Program-made: the position numbers and the translations under genes
Part shown: positions 1 through 8,874 of the stretch, in pieces
Position numbering within the stretch: the first letter of the stretch is position 1
How the letters are laid out: each line of letters begins with the position of its first letter
Notes under the pieces: model-generated
Told to the model about the DNA's origin: nothing
The model's input: the letters and a program-made list of their open reading frames with translations, nothing else
The model's database searches: none
Origin: Actinoplanes subtropicus
GTDB lineage: Bacteria; Actinomycetota; Actinomycetes; Mycobacteriales; Micromonosporaceae
DNA: 64,000 bases
Assembly (NCBI RefSeq): GCF_000721705.1
Contig: NZ_JOJL01000021.1
Location: 434,001 to 498,000 of the forward strand
Direction of reading: 5' to 3'

Positions 1-690
1 CTTGGCCTTGTCCTCCGCGGTGACCTGGACATTCGCCGGAGAGAGCAGGAAAACCCGGTTGGTCACGCGCTCGATCGTACCGCGAAGGCCGAACGCCAGC
101 CCGGCCGCGAAGTCGACCAGGCGGCGGGCATCCCCCTCGTCCATCTCGGTGAGGTTGATGATTACCGGAACGCCGTCCCGGAAGTGCTCTCCGATGGTCC
201 GGGCCTCACGGTACGTGGTCGGGTGCAGCGTCGTGATCTGGTACCGCTGCTCCTCCTCGACCGGGCGCGGGGCTGGCTGCGGCGCGTGCACGCGCTCCTC
301 GGCCAGCGCGAGATTGTCCCGAGTCGCATAGCTCACCGGGGCCGCGGCCTCACTCGCCGTGCTCGACCGAGTGATGGAACGCACGCGGGCCCGCTCGCCG
401 GTTTCCACCCGATCGTGGTTGTCGAGGTCCACCCGGGAGAGCCGGTCGGACGGGCGGGACCGCTCGCCGCGGGCACGCGGGACGGTCCGCTCCTCCTCGA
501 GGTCGTCGTCCTCGTCGGCGAACTCGTCGGCGTAGCGGTCCGACGTGTAGCGGTCGCGGTCCCGGCTGCGCTCACGGTCACGGTCACGGTCGCGGTAGGA
601 GCTCTCCCGGTAACCGCGCTCCTCGTACCCGCTCTCCTCGTCCTCCTCGACGAGGCCCAGCCAGACGCCGGCCTTCCGAATCGCGCTCAT
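1..690 (-). CDS. sepF: Cell division protein SepF (3' end outside window)
   Basis: SepF is a cytoplasmic membrane-associated partner of FtsZ that tethers and bundles FtsZ filaments at the septum; in actinobacteria it does the job of the missing FtsA. The frame reads from ATG at 690 to the window edge without a stop, so 230 codons are present and the C-terminus is missing. The first residues ([13 protein letters not shown]) fit the membrane-binding amphipathic helix, followed by an acidic and then Arg/Asp-rich linker ([14 protein letters not shown]). From about residue 150 comes the SepF core, with [24 protein letters not shown] and [28 protein letters not shown] stretch precedes the ATG. It lies downstream of yggS, separated by a hairpin. 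Identification is firm. Confidence 0.96.
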   Translation of the reverse strand, partial: MSAIRKAGVWLGLVEEDEESGYEERGYRESSYRDRDRDRERSRDRDRYTSDRYADEFADEDDDLEEERTVPRARGERSRPSDRLSRVDLDNHDRVETGERARVRSITRSSTASEAAAPVSYATRDNLALAEERVHAPQPAPRPVEEEQRYQITTLHPTTYREARTIGEHFRDGVPVIINLTEMDEGDARRLVDFAAGLAFGLRGTIERVTNRVFLLSPANVQVTAEDKAK

Positions 691-872
691 GCCCCCACCC
701 CATTCCGCATCGCGAAAGTGCCGACCCGACCAGCCATGTCCCCCACCTTTTGTCCGCTGCGCGGCCCGCGCCCCCACGGCGTACCGCATTCCCCCCGGCG
801 AAACGTGCCCCGAAAGCCCGAGCTTCACTCGGGCTTGAATGACACCTATGTAGTTTGCTGCCCGCCGCAAGG
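691..872 (-). other. yggS-sepF intergenic region
   Basis: This stretch of 182 bases between the yggS stop and the sepF start has no open frame worth calling. It holds the hairpin described at 814-836. The pgeF gene often found in this neighbourhood of actinobacteria is not present here or between ftsZ and yggS. Confidence 0.6.
814..836 (-). terminator. Hairpin terminator downstream of yggS
   Basis: A perfect 9-bp stem (AAGCCCGAG / CTCGGGCTT) with a 5-base loop lies about 37 bases after the yggS stop in the direction of transcription. It lacks a long U-run, as many high-GC actinobacterial terminators do. It probably ends or attenuates the dcw transcript ahead of sepF. Confidence 0.6.
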
Positions 873-1577
873 CTACCGCAGCGGGTTTCGCATTCCGAGC
901 AAAGAAGTGCCGATCCGGACGTGTGTCGCCCCGTGCCGGATCGCCGCCTCGAGGTCGCCGCTCATCCCGGCCGAGACCGTGGTCGCGCCCGGATGGGCCG
1001 CCACGAGTCGCCCGGTCAGCGCGGCCAGCTGTTCGAACGCGCGGTCCGGATCCCAATCCTGGGGCGCGACCGCCATCACCCCGCCGAGCCGCAGCGCCGC
1101 CGAGGCCGCCACGAGGTCGGATATCCGCCAGATGTCGTCGCCGGCCGCGCCGCCCCGGCCCGGGTCGCCGTCGATGCTCACCTGGACCAGCACCTCGAGG
1201 GGCGCCGGCCGGTCGAGCGCGGCCTTCGCCAGCGCGGTCGCCAGTCGCACGCTGTCCACCGATTCGACCACATCGGCGTACGCAAGCACGCTTTTGACCT
1301 TGTTGCGTTGCAATTGCCCGATGAAGTGCCAGCGCGGCGTCGCGCCCTCGGCCCGCGCCGCGGCGGCCTTGGGCCCCGCCTCCTGGTCCCGGTTCTCCCC
1401 GACGTCGGTGACGCCGAGCCCGGCGAGCAGCACCACGTCGCTCGCCGGGTACGTCTTGGTCACGGCCACCAGGGTGACCGCCTCCGCCGGCCGGCCCGCG
1501 TCCACGCAGGCGCGGGCGATCCGCGCCCGGACCTCGGCCAGCGAGGCGGCGAGCTCCTCCCGGCGGCCCGCGGTCAC
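873..1577 (-). CDS. yggS: YggS/PLPBP family pyridoxal 5'-phosphate-binding protein
   Basis: 234 codons. This family binds PLP on a TIM-barrel fold resembling alanine racemase domain 1 and acts in PLP and amino-acid homeostasis; no catalytic reaction is established. Family marks include [19 protein letters not shown] (the Lys that binds PLP), [22 protein letters not shown] and the C-terminal [27 protein letters not shown]. The GTG start at 1577 overlaps the ftsZ stop (GTGA), so translation is probably coupled to ftsZ. The direct ftsZ-yggS junction is notable because pgeF (YfiH) usually sits between them in actinobacteria. Confidence 0.95.
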   Translation of the reverse strand: MTAGRREELAASLAEVRARIARACVDAGRPAEAVTLVAVTKTYPASDVVLLAGLGVTDVGENRDQEAGPKAAAARAEGATPRWHFIGQLQRNKVKSVLAYADVVESVDSVRLATALAKAALDRPAPLEVLVQVSIDGDPGRGGAAGDDIWRISDLVAASAALRLGGVMAVAPQDWDPDRAFEQLAALTGRLVAAHPGATTVSAGMSGDLEAAIRHGATHVRIGTSLLGMRNPLR

Positions 1578-2695
1578 GAGCCGTTCTTGAGGAAGTCCGG
1601 CACGTCCACGTCGTCGAAGAGCACCCGGCGCGGCGTCTGGGCCGGCGGGGCCTGCACCGGCGCGGTGGACACCGGCGCCGACACCGGAGCGCTGGCCGGC
1701 TGCACCGGCGGCGTCTTGCGGCTGGTCTCGGCCGGCTTGTAGGACGGGGCACCGCCGTCGAACCCGGCCGCGATCACGGTCACCCGCACCTCGTCGCCGA
1801 GCGCGTCGTCGATGACCGCGCCGAAGATGATGTTCGCGTCCGGGTGCGCCGCGTCGGTGACCAGCTGCGCGGCGTCGTTGATCTCGAACAGGCCGAGGTC
1901 GGAGCCGCCGGCGATGGAGAGCAGGACGCCGCGGGCGCCGTCCATGCTCTGCTCGAGCAGCGGGCTGGAGATCGCCCGCTCGGCCGCCTCGACGGCGCGG
2001 TTGTCGCCGCGCGCGCTGCCGATGCCCATGAGCGCGCTGCCGGCGTTGCTCATCACGCTCTTGACGTCGGCGAAGTCCAGGTTGATCAGACCGGGCGTGG
2101 TGATCAGGTCGGTGATGCCCTGGACGCCGGAGAGCAGCACCTGGTCGGCCTGGCGGAACGCATCCATCATGCTGATGCCGCGGTCGCCGAGCGCGAGCAG
2201 CCGGTCGTTCGGGATCACGATGAGCGTGTCGCACTGGTTGCGCAGCTCCTCGATGCCCGACTCGGCCTGCACCTGGCGGCGCTTGCCCTCGAACGAGAAC
2301 GGCCGGGTGACCACGCCGATGGTGAGCGCGCCGAGCTTGCGGGCGATGTTGGCCACGACCGGCGCGCCGCCGGTGCCCGTACCGCCGCCCTCGCCGCAGG
2401 TCACGAAGACCATGTCGGCGCCCTTGAGGACCTCCTCGATCTCGTCGCGGTGATCCTCGGCGGCGTTCTTGCCGACGTCGGGCTGGGCGCCCGCACCGAG
2501 GCCGCGGGTGAGCTCGCGGCCGACGTCCAGCTTCACGTCGGCGTCGCTCATCAGCAACGCCTGGGCGTCGGTGTTGATCGCGATGAACTCGACGCCCTTG
2601 AGCCCCACCTCGATCATCCGGTTGACGGCGTTGACACCGCCGCCGCCGATCCCGACGACCTTGATGACCGCCAGGTAGTTGTGTGGAGGTGTCAT
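1574..2695 (-). CDS. ftsZ: Cell division GTPase FtsZ
   Basis: 373 aa, normal actinobacterial length. FtsZ is the tubulin-like GTPase that builds the Z ring. Seen here: the N-terminal [18 protein letters not shown] nucleotide loop, the tubulin signature GGGTGTG (about residues 103-109), the T7-type [15 protein letters not shown] segment, and the C-terminal tail [10 protein letters not shown] that binds SepF/FtsW-type partners. The stretch before the C-tail (about residues 320-360) is a Pro/Ala-rich linker. The ATG at 2695 is the natural start. It has its own upstream region of 261 bases with promoter-like sequence, although it also follows ftsQ in the cluster. Confidence 0.99.
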   Translation of the reverse strand: MTPPHNYLAVIKVVGIGGGGVNAVNRMIEVGLKGVEFIAINTDAQALLMSDADVKLDVGRELTRGLGAGAQPDVGKNAAEDHRDEIEEVLKGADMVFVTCGEGGGTGTGGAPVVANIARKLGALTIGVVTRPFSFEGKRRQVQAESGIEELRNQCDTLIVIPNDRLLALGDRGISMMDAFRQADQVLLSGVQGITDLITTPGLINLDFADVKSVMSNAGSALMGIGSARGDNRAVEAAERAISSPLLEQSMDGARGVLLSIAGGSDLGLFEINDAAQLVTDAAHPDANIIFGAVIDDALGDEVRVTVIAAGFDGGAPSYKPAETSRKTPPVQPASAPVSAPVSTAPVQAPPAQTPRRVLFDDVDVPDFLKNGS

Positions 2696-2784
2696 CGGGC
2701 TCAGCCTTCCCTTCGGGGTGGACGAACGTCGCGGCGCGACTTCGACGTCCGCTGCCGTGTAAGGGAGGGCGAGGAAACCCTCAC

Positions 2785-2821
2785 CCTCTACTAGAGGCTT
2801 AGGGTTATGTCAACCAGTCAA
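2785..2821 (-). promoter_or_regulatory. Probable ftsZ promoter region with small palindrome
   Basis: On the minus strand two overlapping TTGAC hexamers occur (TTGACT at 2821-2816 and TTGACA at 2813-2808), followed by ATAACCCTAAG and a palindrome CCTCTAGTAGAGG (2785-2797). The TTGACATAACCCTAA arrangement resembles what I remember of streptomycete ftsZ upstream regions. With a 17-base spacer the -10 would read TAGAGG, which is a weak match, so the exact start site is uncertain. Confidence 0.45.
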
Positions 2822-2956
2822 CCTCTGGAGGCAACGTAAGCGGACGGCAGGCGTCAACCAAGGACCGGCGCGGCGTGTCGAGAGCCGCGTGCGTGGCGAA
2901 TATCCGACGCGCCCGTAACCTCCGCCCTAATAAGCCGTTCGTGGCGAAATGTCCGA

Positions 2957-3724
2957 TCAGCGGATCGTCACGACGAGCGGCGCCGAGACATCGATCTCCT
3001 TGCTCGCCTTCTTCAGCAGGGCCGTCGCCACCTGACTCTTCGTCTCGTTCTCGGTGTCGTCGCCCCAGACCACCGTGCGGCCCTTGCTCAGCTCCAGGTG
3101 GATCTGCGCGGGCGCGGCCACCGAGACCGCGATCAGCTGCTCGCGCAGTTCCGGGCTGAGCGCGCCGAGCACCTTCAGCGCCGACCGGGTGTTCAGGTCG
3201 GCCGGGCCCGGCTGCGCCGTGCGGACCAGCGGCAGGCCGTCCGGCTTGCGGGAGACTTCCCGGTACGGGGTACCGGTCGCGTCGATCAGCGCCATCTTCC
3301 CGGGGCCGGTGGGCACCGCGGCCACCGCCGTCCGCTCCACCACCTCGATCACCAGCGTCGACGGCCAGCCGCGCTTGACCGTGACCCGGTCGACCGCCGG
3401 GATGGCCCGCACCCGGGCGCGCACCGCGTCCAGGTCGACCCGGGCCAGCGGCTCGTCGGCCGGCACGTCGGCGGCCTGCTGGACCTGCACCGGGTCGATC
3501 AGCTGGGCGCCGACCACCTTGACGTTCCGGACACCGAGGACCGCCGTGCCGTACACCACCCAGGTCAGCGCGCCGGCGACGACCAGCGCCCCGGCCGCCG
3601 CCGCCCAGGGCACGGCGGCCCGCAGCCGGCGCCGGCGGGCGCGCGCCATGAACCGCCGGGCCGAGGACGGCACCGCGTCGGTGTTCGCCCGGACCAGCCG
3701 CCAGTTGCGCCCGCCCGCACTCAT
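2957..3724 (-). CDS. ftsQ: Cell division protein FtsQ
   Basis: 255 aa. FtsQ is a bitopic membrane protein that connects the early and late divisome through FtsL/FtsB. It has a basic N-terminal tail (ARRFMARARRRRLR), one membrane segment (about residues 38-60, PWAAAAGALVVAGALTWVVY), a POTRA domain beginning VRNVKVVGAQLIDP, and the extracytoplasmic beta domain ending SAPLVVTIR. The ATG at 3724 is preceded by AGAGGAG and lies 14 bases after the murC stop. An upstream in-frame extension uses no valid start codon and overlaps murC, so it was not used. Confidence 0.95.
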   Translation of the reverse strand: MSAGGRNWRLVRANTDAVPSSARRFMARARRRRLRAAVPWAAAAGALVVAGALTWVVYGTAVLGVRNVKVVGAQLIDPVQVQQAADVPADEPLARVDLDAVRARVRAIPAVDRVTVKRGWPSTLVIEVVERTAVAAVPTGPGKMALIDATGTPYREVSRKPDGLPLVRTAQPGPADLNTRSALKVLGALSPELREQLIAVSVAAPAQIHLELSKGRTVVWGDDTENETKSQVATALLKKASKEIDVSAPLVVTIR

Positions 3725-3738
3725 CCGGTTGCTCCTCT

Positions 3739-5169
3739 TTACTCCTCCGCCGCCGACCCGGCCAGCGCGGCCAGCAGCTCGTCGCCCATCAGCGAGATCG
3801 GCGGCGCGCCCATGGTGACCACCACGTCCCCCGGGCGGCTGCGGCGCAGCACCTCGGCCGGCACGTCCTCCCAGTCCGGGACGAAGACCTTGCGCTCGGC
3901 CGGCAGGTCGATCGCGGCGGTCAGCGCCACCCCGCCCTCGCCCGGCCCGCGCACCTCGCCCGGCCCGAAGACCTCCATCACGATCACCTCGTCGGCGATC
4001 GCCAGCCCCTCGGCCAGCTCGGCCTGCAGGTCGCGGGTGCGGTACACCCGGTACGGCTGGAAGACCACCAGCAGCCGCCCGTCGCCGGCCACCTCGCGCA
4101 GGGTCAGCAGCGCCGCCTTCACCGAGGTCGGGTGGTACGCGTACTCGTCGTAGACCCGTACCCCGGCGGCGATGCCCTTGCGCTCGAACCGCCGGCGGAC
4201 GCCCGGGAACGACTCCAGCGCCTCGGTGATCTTGTCGAGCGGCAGGCCCAGGCGCAGCGCGGTGAGCACCGCCGCCGCGCTGTTCAGGCCCATGTGCCGG
4301 CCGGGCAGCGCCAGCTTGACCTCGCCCAGCTCCTGGCCGTCCAGCGACGCCCGGTAGCGCACGCCGCTCACGGTGGAGACCACGTCGCTGATCCGCAGAT
4401 CGGCGCCGGCACTTTCGCCGTACGTCCAAACGGTCTTGCCCTGAGCGCGCAGCGAACCGATCAGGTCTTGGGTCCCGGGGTCGTCGGCGCACGTCACCAC
4501 GAAGCCGTCGGCGTCGGTGAGCTCGGCGAACTCCAGGAAACCGGCCTTGAGCCCGGCCAGGTCGCCCCAGTTGTTGAGGTGATCGGCCTCGATGTTCGTG
4601 ATGATCGAGACGTGCGGCCGGTAGATCAGGAAGGTCTTGTCACTCTCGTCCGCCTCGGCCACGAAATGCGGCCCGGTGCCGTGGTGCCCGTTGGAGCCGG
4701 CCTCGGAGATCTCGCCGCCGATCACGAAGGACGGGTCCTGCCCGGCGTGCTGCAGGATCACCGTCATGATCGAGGTGGTGGTGGTCTTGCCGTGGGTGCC
4801 GGCCACCGCGATGGTCTGCCGGCCGGTCATCGCCGCGGCGAGCGCCTCGGAACGGTGCATGATCCGTAGACCGCGCCGGCGGGCCTCGACCAGCTCCAGG
4901 TGGTCCTGCGGGATCGCGGTCGAGTAGACGACCGTGTCCACCCCGTCCAGGTTTTCCGGGACGTGGGACATGTGCACGGTGCCGCCGAGCGCGCGCAGCG
5001 CGGCCAGCGCCGGCCACTCGCGCAGCTCGCTGCCGGAGACCGGCACGCCGCGGGTCAGCAGCAGCCGGGCCAGGCCGCCCATGCCGACCCCGCCGATGCC
5101 GATGAGGTGCACGCTGCCCAGCTCCTCGGCGGTCAACTCGCCGGCCGGGGTGAGCTCCGTGGTGTTCAC
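3739..5169 (-). CDS. murC: UDP-N-acetylmuramate--L-alanine ligase MurC
   Basis: 476 aa. MurC is a cytoplasmic ATP-dependent Mur ligase that adds L-alanine to UDP-MurNAc. Visible marks are the N-terminal Rossmann loop HLIGIGGVGMGGLARLLL, the ATP loop AVAGTHGKTTTTS, the EADESDKTF segment, ADHLNNWG, and the C-terminal domain with YDEYAYHPTSVKAAL. The GTG at 5169 is chosen because GGAGGAGG stands 3-4 bases upstream and because the protein then begins just before the Rossmann domain; the open frame extends further but without family similarity. It follows murG after 43 bases. Confidence 0.97.
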   Translation of the reverse strand: MNTTELTPAGELTAEELGSVHLIGIGGVGMGGLARLLLTRGVPVSGSELREWPALAALRALGGTVHMSHVPENLDGVDTVVYSTAIPQDHLELVEARRRGLRIMHRSEALAAAMTGRQTIAVAGTHGKTTTTSIMTVILQHAGQDPSFVIGGEISEAGSNGHHGTGPHFVAEADESDKTFLIYRPHVSIITNIEADHLNNWGDLAGLKAGFLEFAELTDADGFVVTCADDPGTQDLIGSLRAQGKTVWTYGESAGADLRISDVVSTVSGVRYRASLDGQELGEVKLALPGRHMGLNSAAAVLTALRLGLPLDKITEALESFPGVRRRFERKGIAAGVRVYDEYAYHPTSVKAALLTLREVAGDGRLLVVFQPYRVYRTRDLQAELAEGLAIADEVIVMEVFGPGEVRGPGEGGVALTAAIDLPAERKVFVPDWEDVPAEVLRRSRPGDVVVTMGAPPISLMGDELLAALAGSAAEE

Positions 5170-5212
5170 AAGCCTCCTCCGGAGAAAATGGACATCGCGC
5201 AATTCTCCAAAA

Positions 5213-6322
5213 TCATCTGGCGGCCACCGCTTCCAACACAAACTCCAGGAGTGCCTCGTCACCGTCGCGGCGTCCGTACCGCGAAGCGGCCGCGCCCATC
5301 ATCTCCAGCCGCTGCCGGTCGCGTGCCAACGGGATGATGTGCTGCTCGATCCACTCGGGACTGATCTCGCTGTCGTCCACCAGGATGCCGCCGCCCGCCT
5401 CGACCACCGGCAGCGCGTTGCGCTTCTGCTCCTGGTTGCTGTGCGGGTACGGGACGTAGACGGCCGGCACGCCGAGCGCGGTCGTCTCGGCCACCGTGAT
5501 CGCGCCGCCCCGGCAGAGCATGAGGTCGGCCGCGGCGTAGCCCAGCTGCATCTCGGAGAGGTAGGGCAGCACCACGTACGGCACCGGGAGGTCGCCGGGC
5601 ACCTCGAACGGGTCGTTCCGGCCGCCCTGTACGTGCAATACCTGGATGCCGGCGTGCGTGATCCGCTTCGCCGCCGCGGCCACCGCCAGGTTGATCGTAC
5701 GGGCGCCGGAGGAACCGCCGGAGACGAACAGCACCGGCAGGTCGGGGCGCAGGCCGAACTGGTAGAGCGCCTGCGGCCGCAGTGCGGCCCGGTCCATGTG
5801 GGTGAGCTTGGTGCGCAGCGGCACGCCGACCACCCGGGCGTCGCGCAGCGACTCGACCAGCTGCGGCTGGCTGGGAAAGCCGACCGCGACGTTCTTGGTG
5901 AACCGCATACCCATCCGGTTCGCCACGCCCGGCGGCACGTTCACCTCGTGGATGACGATCGGCAGGTCACGCTTCCAAGCGGCCAGGTAGGCCGGGACCG
6001 AGACGTACCCGCCGAAGCCGACCACCACGTCGGCCTGCACCTCGTCGATGATCTTGCCGGCCGCATGCGCGGACTTGTACATCCGGTCCGGGGTGCGCAG
6101 CAGGTTCATGTTGACCGACCGCGGCAGCTGGAACGCGGGGATGATCCGCAGGTCGTACCCGGTGGGCGGGATCAGCTCGTTCTCCATGCCCTTCGGACTG
6201 CCGAGGGCCGTGATGCGCACCTCCGGGAAGTGCCGCTTCACCGCGTCGGCGAAGGCGAGCAGCGGGTAGATGTGACCGCCGGTGCCTCCGCCGGCGAGCA
6301 CTACCGACCGCAGCAACCCCAT
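5213..6322 (-). CDS. murG: Undecaprenyl-PP-MurNAc-pentapeptide GlcNAc transferase MurG
   Basis: 369 aa. MurG is a GT-B glycosyltransferase on the inner face of the membrane that converts lipid I to lipid II. It carries the N-terminal G-loop VVLAGGGTGGHIYPLLA, GFGGYVSVPAYLAAW, IHEVNVPPGVANR, and the C-terminal UDP-GlcNAc site LCRGGAITVAETTALGVP and PYPHSNQEQKRNA. Its ATG overlaps the ftsW stop by one base (TGATG), indicating translational coupling. Confidence 0.98.
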   Translation of the reverse strand: MGLLRSVVLAGGGTGGHIYPLLAFADAVKRHFPEVRITALGSPKGMENELIPPTGYDLRIIPAFQLPRSVNMNLLRTPDRMYKSAHAAGKIIDEVQADVVVGFGGYVSVPAYLAAWKRDLPIVIHEVNVPPGVANRMGMRFTKNVAVGFPSQPQLVESLRDARVVGVPLRTKLTHMDRAALRPQALYQFGLRPDLPVLFVSGGSSGARTINLAVAAAAKRITHAGIQVLHVQGGRNDPFEVPGDLPVPYVVLPYLSEMQLGYAAADLMLCRGGAITVAETTALGVPAVYVPYPHSNQEQKRNALPVVEAGGGILVDDSEISPEWIEQHIIPLARDRQRLEMMGAAASRYGRRDGDEALLEFVLEAVAAR

Positions 6323-7701
6323 CACCGTCTCCTCTCGCCCCCCGCGGGGGCGGGAGCCCGGCCAGGCCCCGGCTGCCGCTGCGGGGGTACGGGCGGCAAC
6401 GGGGCCCAGAGTAGCCGCACCCACTTCGCGGGCGGACGGGCGTTCAGGGCCTTGGCCGCATCCGGCTCCGCGCGGGCGAACGAGGCGAGCATCCCGATCG
6501 CGGCCAGCGTCACGACCAGCGCGCTGCCGCCGGTGGAGATGAACGGCAGCGGCAGCCCGGTGATCGGCAGCATGCCGGTGACCCCGCCGATGTTGATGAC
6601 GGCCTGGGTGACCAGCCAGGTGGTGATCGCGGTGGCGGCCAGCCGGCGGAACGGGTCGGCCGAGCGCCGGGCGATCCGGAAGCCGGTGTAGGCGAGCACC
6701 GAGAACAGCGCGAGGATCACCCCGCAGCCGACCACGCCCAGCTCCTCGGCGACCACGCCGAAGATGAAGTCGTTGGAGGCCTCGGGCAGCCAGTTCCACT
6801 TGAGCACGCCCTTGCCCAGGCCGACCCCGAACCAGCCACCCTCGAAGATCGCCGAACGGGCCTGGATCAGCTGGTAGCAGTTGACACTGAGGTTGCACTT
6901 GTCGAGCGGCTGCAGGAAGTCGGTGAGCCGGGCCAGCCGGTAGTTGCCGCCGGTGGTCGAGCCCGAGCCGGCGCCGCCGGATGCCGCCGCGATGAGCAGG
7001 CCGATGCCGGCCAGGCCGATGACGCCGAGCGCGCCGAACACCCGCAGGCGCACCCCGGCCGCCCAGAGCAGGCCGACGATCAACGCCAGCAGAACCAGGA
7101 AGGTGCCCAGGTCGTTGTAGCCGACCAGGACGAACAGCAGGCCGACCACGGGGAACAGCGGGCGGGACAGTTCCCGCCAATGGCCAAGCGCCGGGCCCTT
7201 GCGGGCGATCACGTCGGCACCCCACAGCACCATGCCGAGCTTCGCGAGCTCGGCCGGCTGCAGGCCGATCGGGCCGAGGTACAGCCAGAGCAGGTCGGTG
7301 CGGATCGGGCCGATTGCCGGGTGCTTGAGCAGGCCGACCTTGACCAGCGCGCCGATCAGGTCCAGGATCGCGAGCAGCACCACCGCCGCGCCGAGGATGT
7401 ATTTGCCGAGGTCGCGCAGGGTGGAGGCGGGCAGCCGCTGGCAGAGCCAGAAGGCGACCAGGCCGAGCAGCGCGAAGAACGCCTGGTTGGCGATCGTGGC
7501 GAAGGCGCTGCCGCTGTCGTGGAACGCCTTCACACTGGTCGCCGAGAAGACCATGGTGAGGCCGATCAGCAGCAGCAGGCTGGAGCTGGCGATCAGCAGG
7601 TAGTACGAGGAGAGGGGCCGGGCGAGCAGCCCGTGCACGGCGGGCAGGAGCTGCCGGCTCAGCGACGGGCGAGCCGCCTTGGTCATCCGGTCGTCCGCCA
7701 T
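6322..7701 (-). CDS. ftsW: SEDS-family peptidoglycan polymerase FtsW
   Basis: 459 aa, a polytopic SEDS glycosyltransferase that polymerises lipid II at the septum with its partner FtsI. About ten membrane segments are visible from residue 35 onward. SEDS marks include the large extracytoplasmic loop with QARSAIFEGGWFGVGLGKGVLK, LPEASNDFIFGVVAEELG (the catalytic Asp/Glu region) and LPFISTGGSALV. A Pro-rich cytoplasmic tail ends the protein. It stands directly after mraY with only 69 bases between, where murD would be expected. Confidence 0.97.
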   Translation of the reverse strand: MADDRMTKAARPSLSRQLLPAVHGLLARPLSSYYLLIASSSLLLLIGLTMVFSATSVKAFHDSGSAFATIANQAFFALLGLVAFWLCQRLPASTLRDLGKYILGAAVVLLAILDLIGALVKVGLLKHPAIGPIRTDLLWLYLGPIGLQPAELAKLGMVLWGADVIARKGPALGHWRELSRPLFPVVGLLFVLVGYNDLGTFLVLLALIVGLLWAAGVRLRVFGALGVIGLAGIGLLIAAASGGAGSGSTTGGNYRLARLTDFLQPLDKCNLSVNCYQLIQARSAIFEGGWFGVGLGKGVLKWNWLPEASNDFIFGVVAEELGVVGCGVILALFSVLAYTGFRIARRSADPFRRLAATAITTWLVTQAVINIGGVTGMLPITGLPLPFISTGGSALVVTLAAIGMLASFARAEPDAAKALNARPPAKWVRLLWAPLPPVPPQRQPGPGRAPAPAGGERRR

Positions 7702-7770
7702 GGACCCATCATCGTGGCCGCGACACGCCAGCCCTTGGCACTTCGCGGGCGTGTCGCGGCGCGATGTGAC

Positions 7771-8874
7771 TCAGCCCATGACCGCCAGGAAGTCCGAGTA
7801 GAACAGGCCGAGGCCGATCGCCACGCAGATGCCGGCCACGATCCAGAACCGGACCACGATGTTGACCTCGCTCCACCCCGCCAATTCGAAGTGATGCTGC
7901 AGCGGGGACATGCGGAACACCCGTTTACCGGTGGTCTTGAACGAGATGATCTGGATGACCACCGACATCGTGATGATCACGAAGAGGCCGCCGATGATGA
8001 TCGACAGCAGCGTGGTGCGGGTGGACACGGCCAGGCCGCCGATCAGGCCGCCCAGGCCCAGCGCGCCGGTGTCGCCCATGAAGATCCGGGCCGGCGACGT
8101 GTTCCACCACAGGAAGCCCACGCAGGCGGCCGCCGCCGCGGCCGCGATCATCGCGATCTCCAACGGGTCGCGCACCTGGTAGCAGTAGGCGTTGGCGCGG
8201 GAGTAATCGGTGTCGCCGCACCAGTGGCGATACTGCCAGAAACCGATCAGGGCGTACGCCCCGAGCACCAGGATCGAGGCGCCGGTGGCGAGGCCGTCGA
8301 GGCCGTCGGTGAGGTTCACGCCGTTCGACATCGCCATGATCACGAAGACGAAGACCAGGACCGAGCCGACCTTGCCGACGTTCAGCCAGCTGACGTCCCG
8401 GATGAACGAGATGTGCTCGCTCGCCACGGTCTGGCCGTTGGTGCTCGCCACGTACAGGGCGGCGATGCCGAACCCGGCGCCGACGACGAGCTGGCCGAGC
8501 AGCTTGCCCTTGGCGCTCAGGCCGTCCGAGTTGCGCCGGCGCACCTTGAGGAAGTCGTCCAGGAAGCCGACCACGCCGCAGAAGACGAACAGGCCGAGCA
8601 GCACCAGGGCCGTCATCGTCGGCCCCTCCTGCGCGATCTGCCGCTCGGGCAGCGTGGTCAGCGCGACGTGGCCGGCCACGTACGCGACGACGGTGGCCAC
8701 GATGAAGGCGACGCCGCCCATCGTCGGCGTGCCCTTCTTGCCCTGGTGGGTGGCCGGGCCGATGGTGCGGATCGGCTGGCCGGCCTTCAGCGCGGTGAAG
8801 ACGCGGATGGCGATCGGCGTGCCGAACAGCGAAACGATGAACGCGACCGCGGCCGCGACTATGACTGCCCTCAC
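7771..8874 (-). CDS. mraY: Phospho-N-acetylmuramoyl-pentapeptide transferase MraY
   Basis: 367 aa. MraY is an integral membrane enzyme that transfers phospho-MurNAc-pentapeptide to undecaprenyl phosphate to make lipid I. Family signatures seen are [23 protein letters not shown] (catalytic Asp pair), [10 protein letters not shown] (Mg-binding Asp), [12 protein letters not shown] and the [10 protein letters not shown] histidine motif. The GTG at 8874 overlaps the murF stop (GTGA). The annotated frame continues upstream but only as a murF shadow. Confidence 0.97.
   Translation of the reverse strand: MRAVIVAAAVAFIVSLFGTPIAIRVFTALKAGQPIRTIGPATHQGKKGTPTMGGVAFIVATVVAYVAGHVALTTLPERQIAQEGPTMTALVLLGLFVFCGVVGFLDDFLKVRRRNSDGLSAKGKLLGQLVVGAGFGIAALYVASTNGQTVASEHISFIRDVSWLNVGKVGSVLVFVFVIMAMSNGVNLTDGLDGLATGASILVLGAYALIGFWQYRHWCGDTDYSRANAYCYQVRDPLEIAMIAAAAAAACVGFLWWNTSPARIFMGDTGALGLGGLIGGLAVSTRTTLLSIIIGGLFVIITMSVVIQIISFKTTGKRVFRMSPLQHHFELAGWSEVNIVVRFWIVAGICVAIGLGLFYSDFLAVMG

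Noticed and set aside
2..1742. Long plus-strand frames opposite sepF and yggS
   Set aside because: Their codon pattern mirrors the minus-strand genes; sepF and yggS have clear family motifs and these frames have none.
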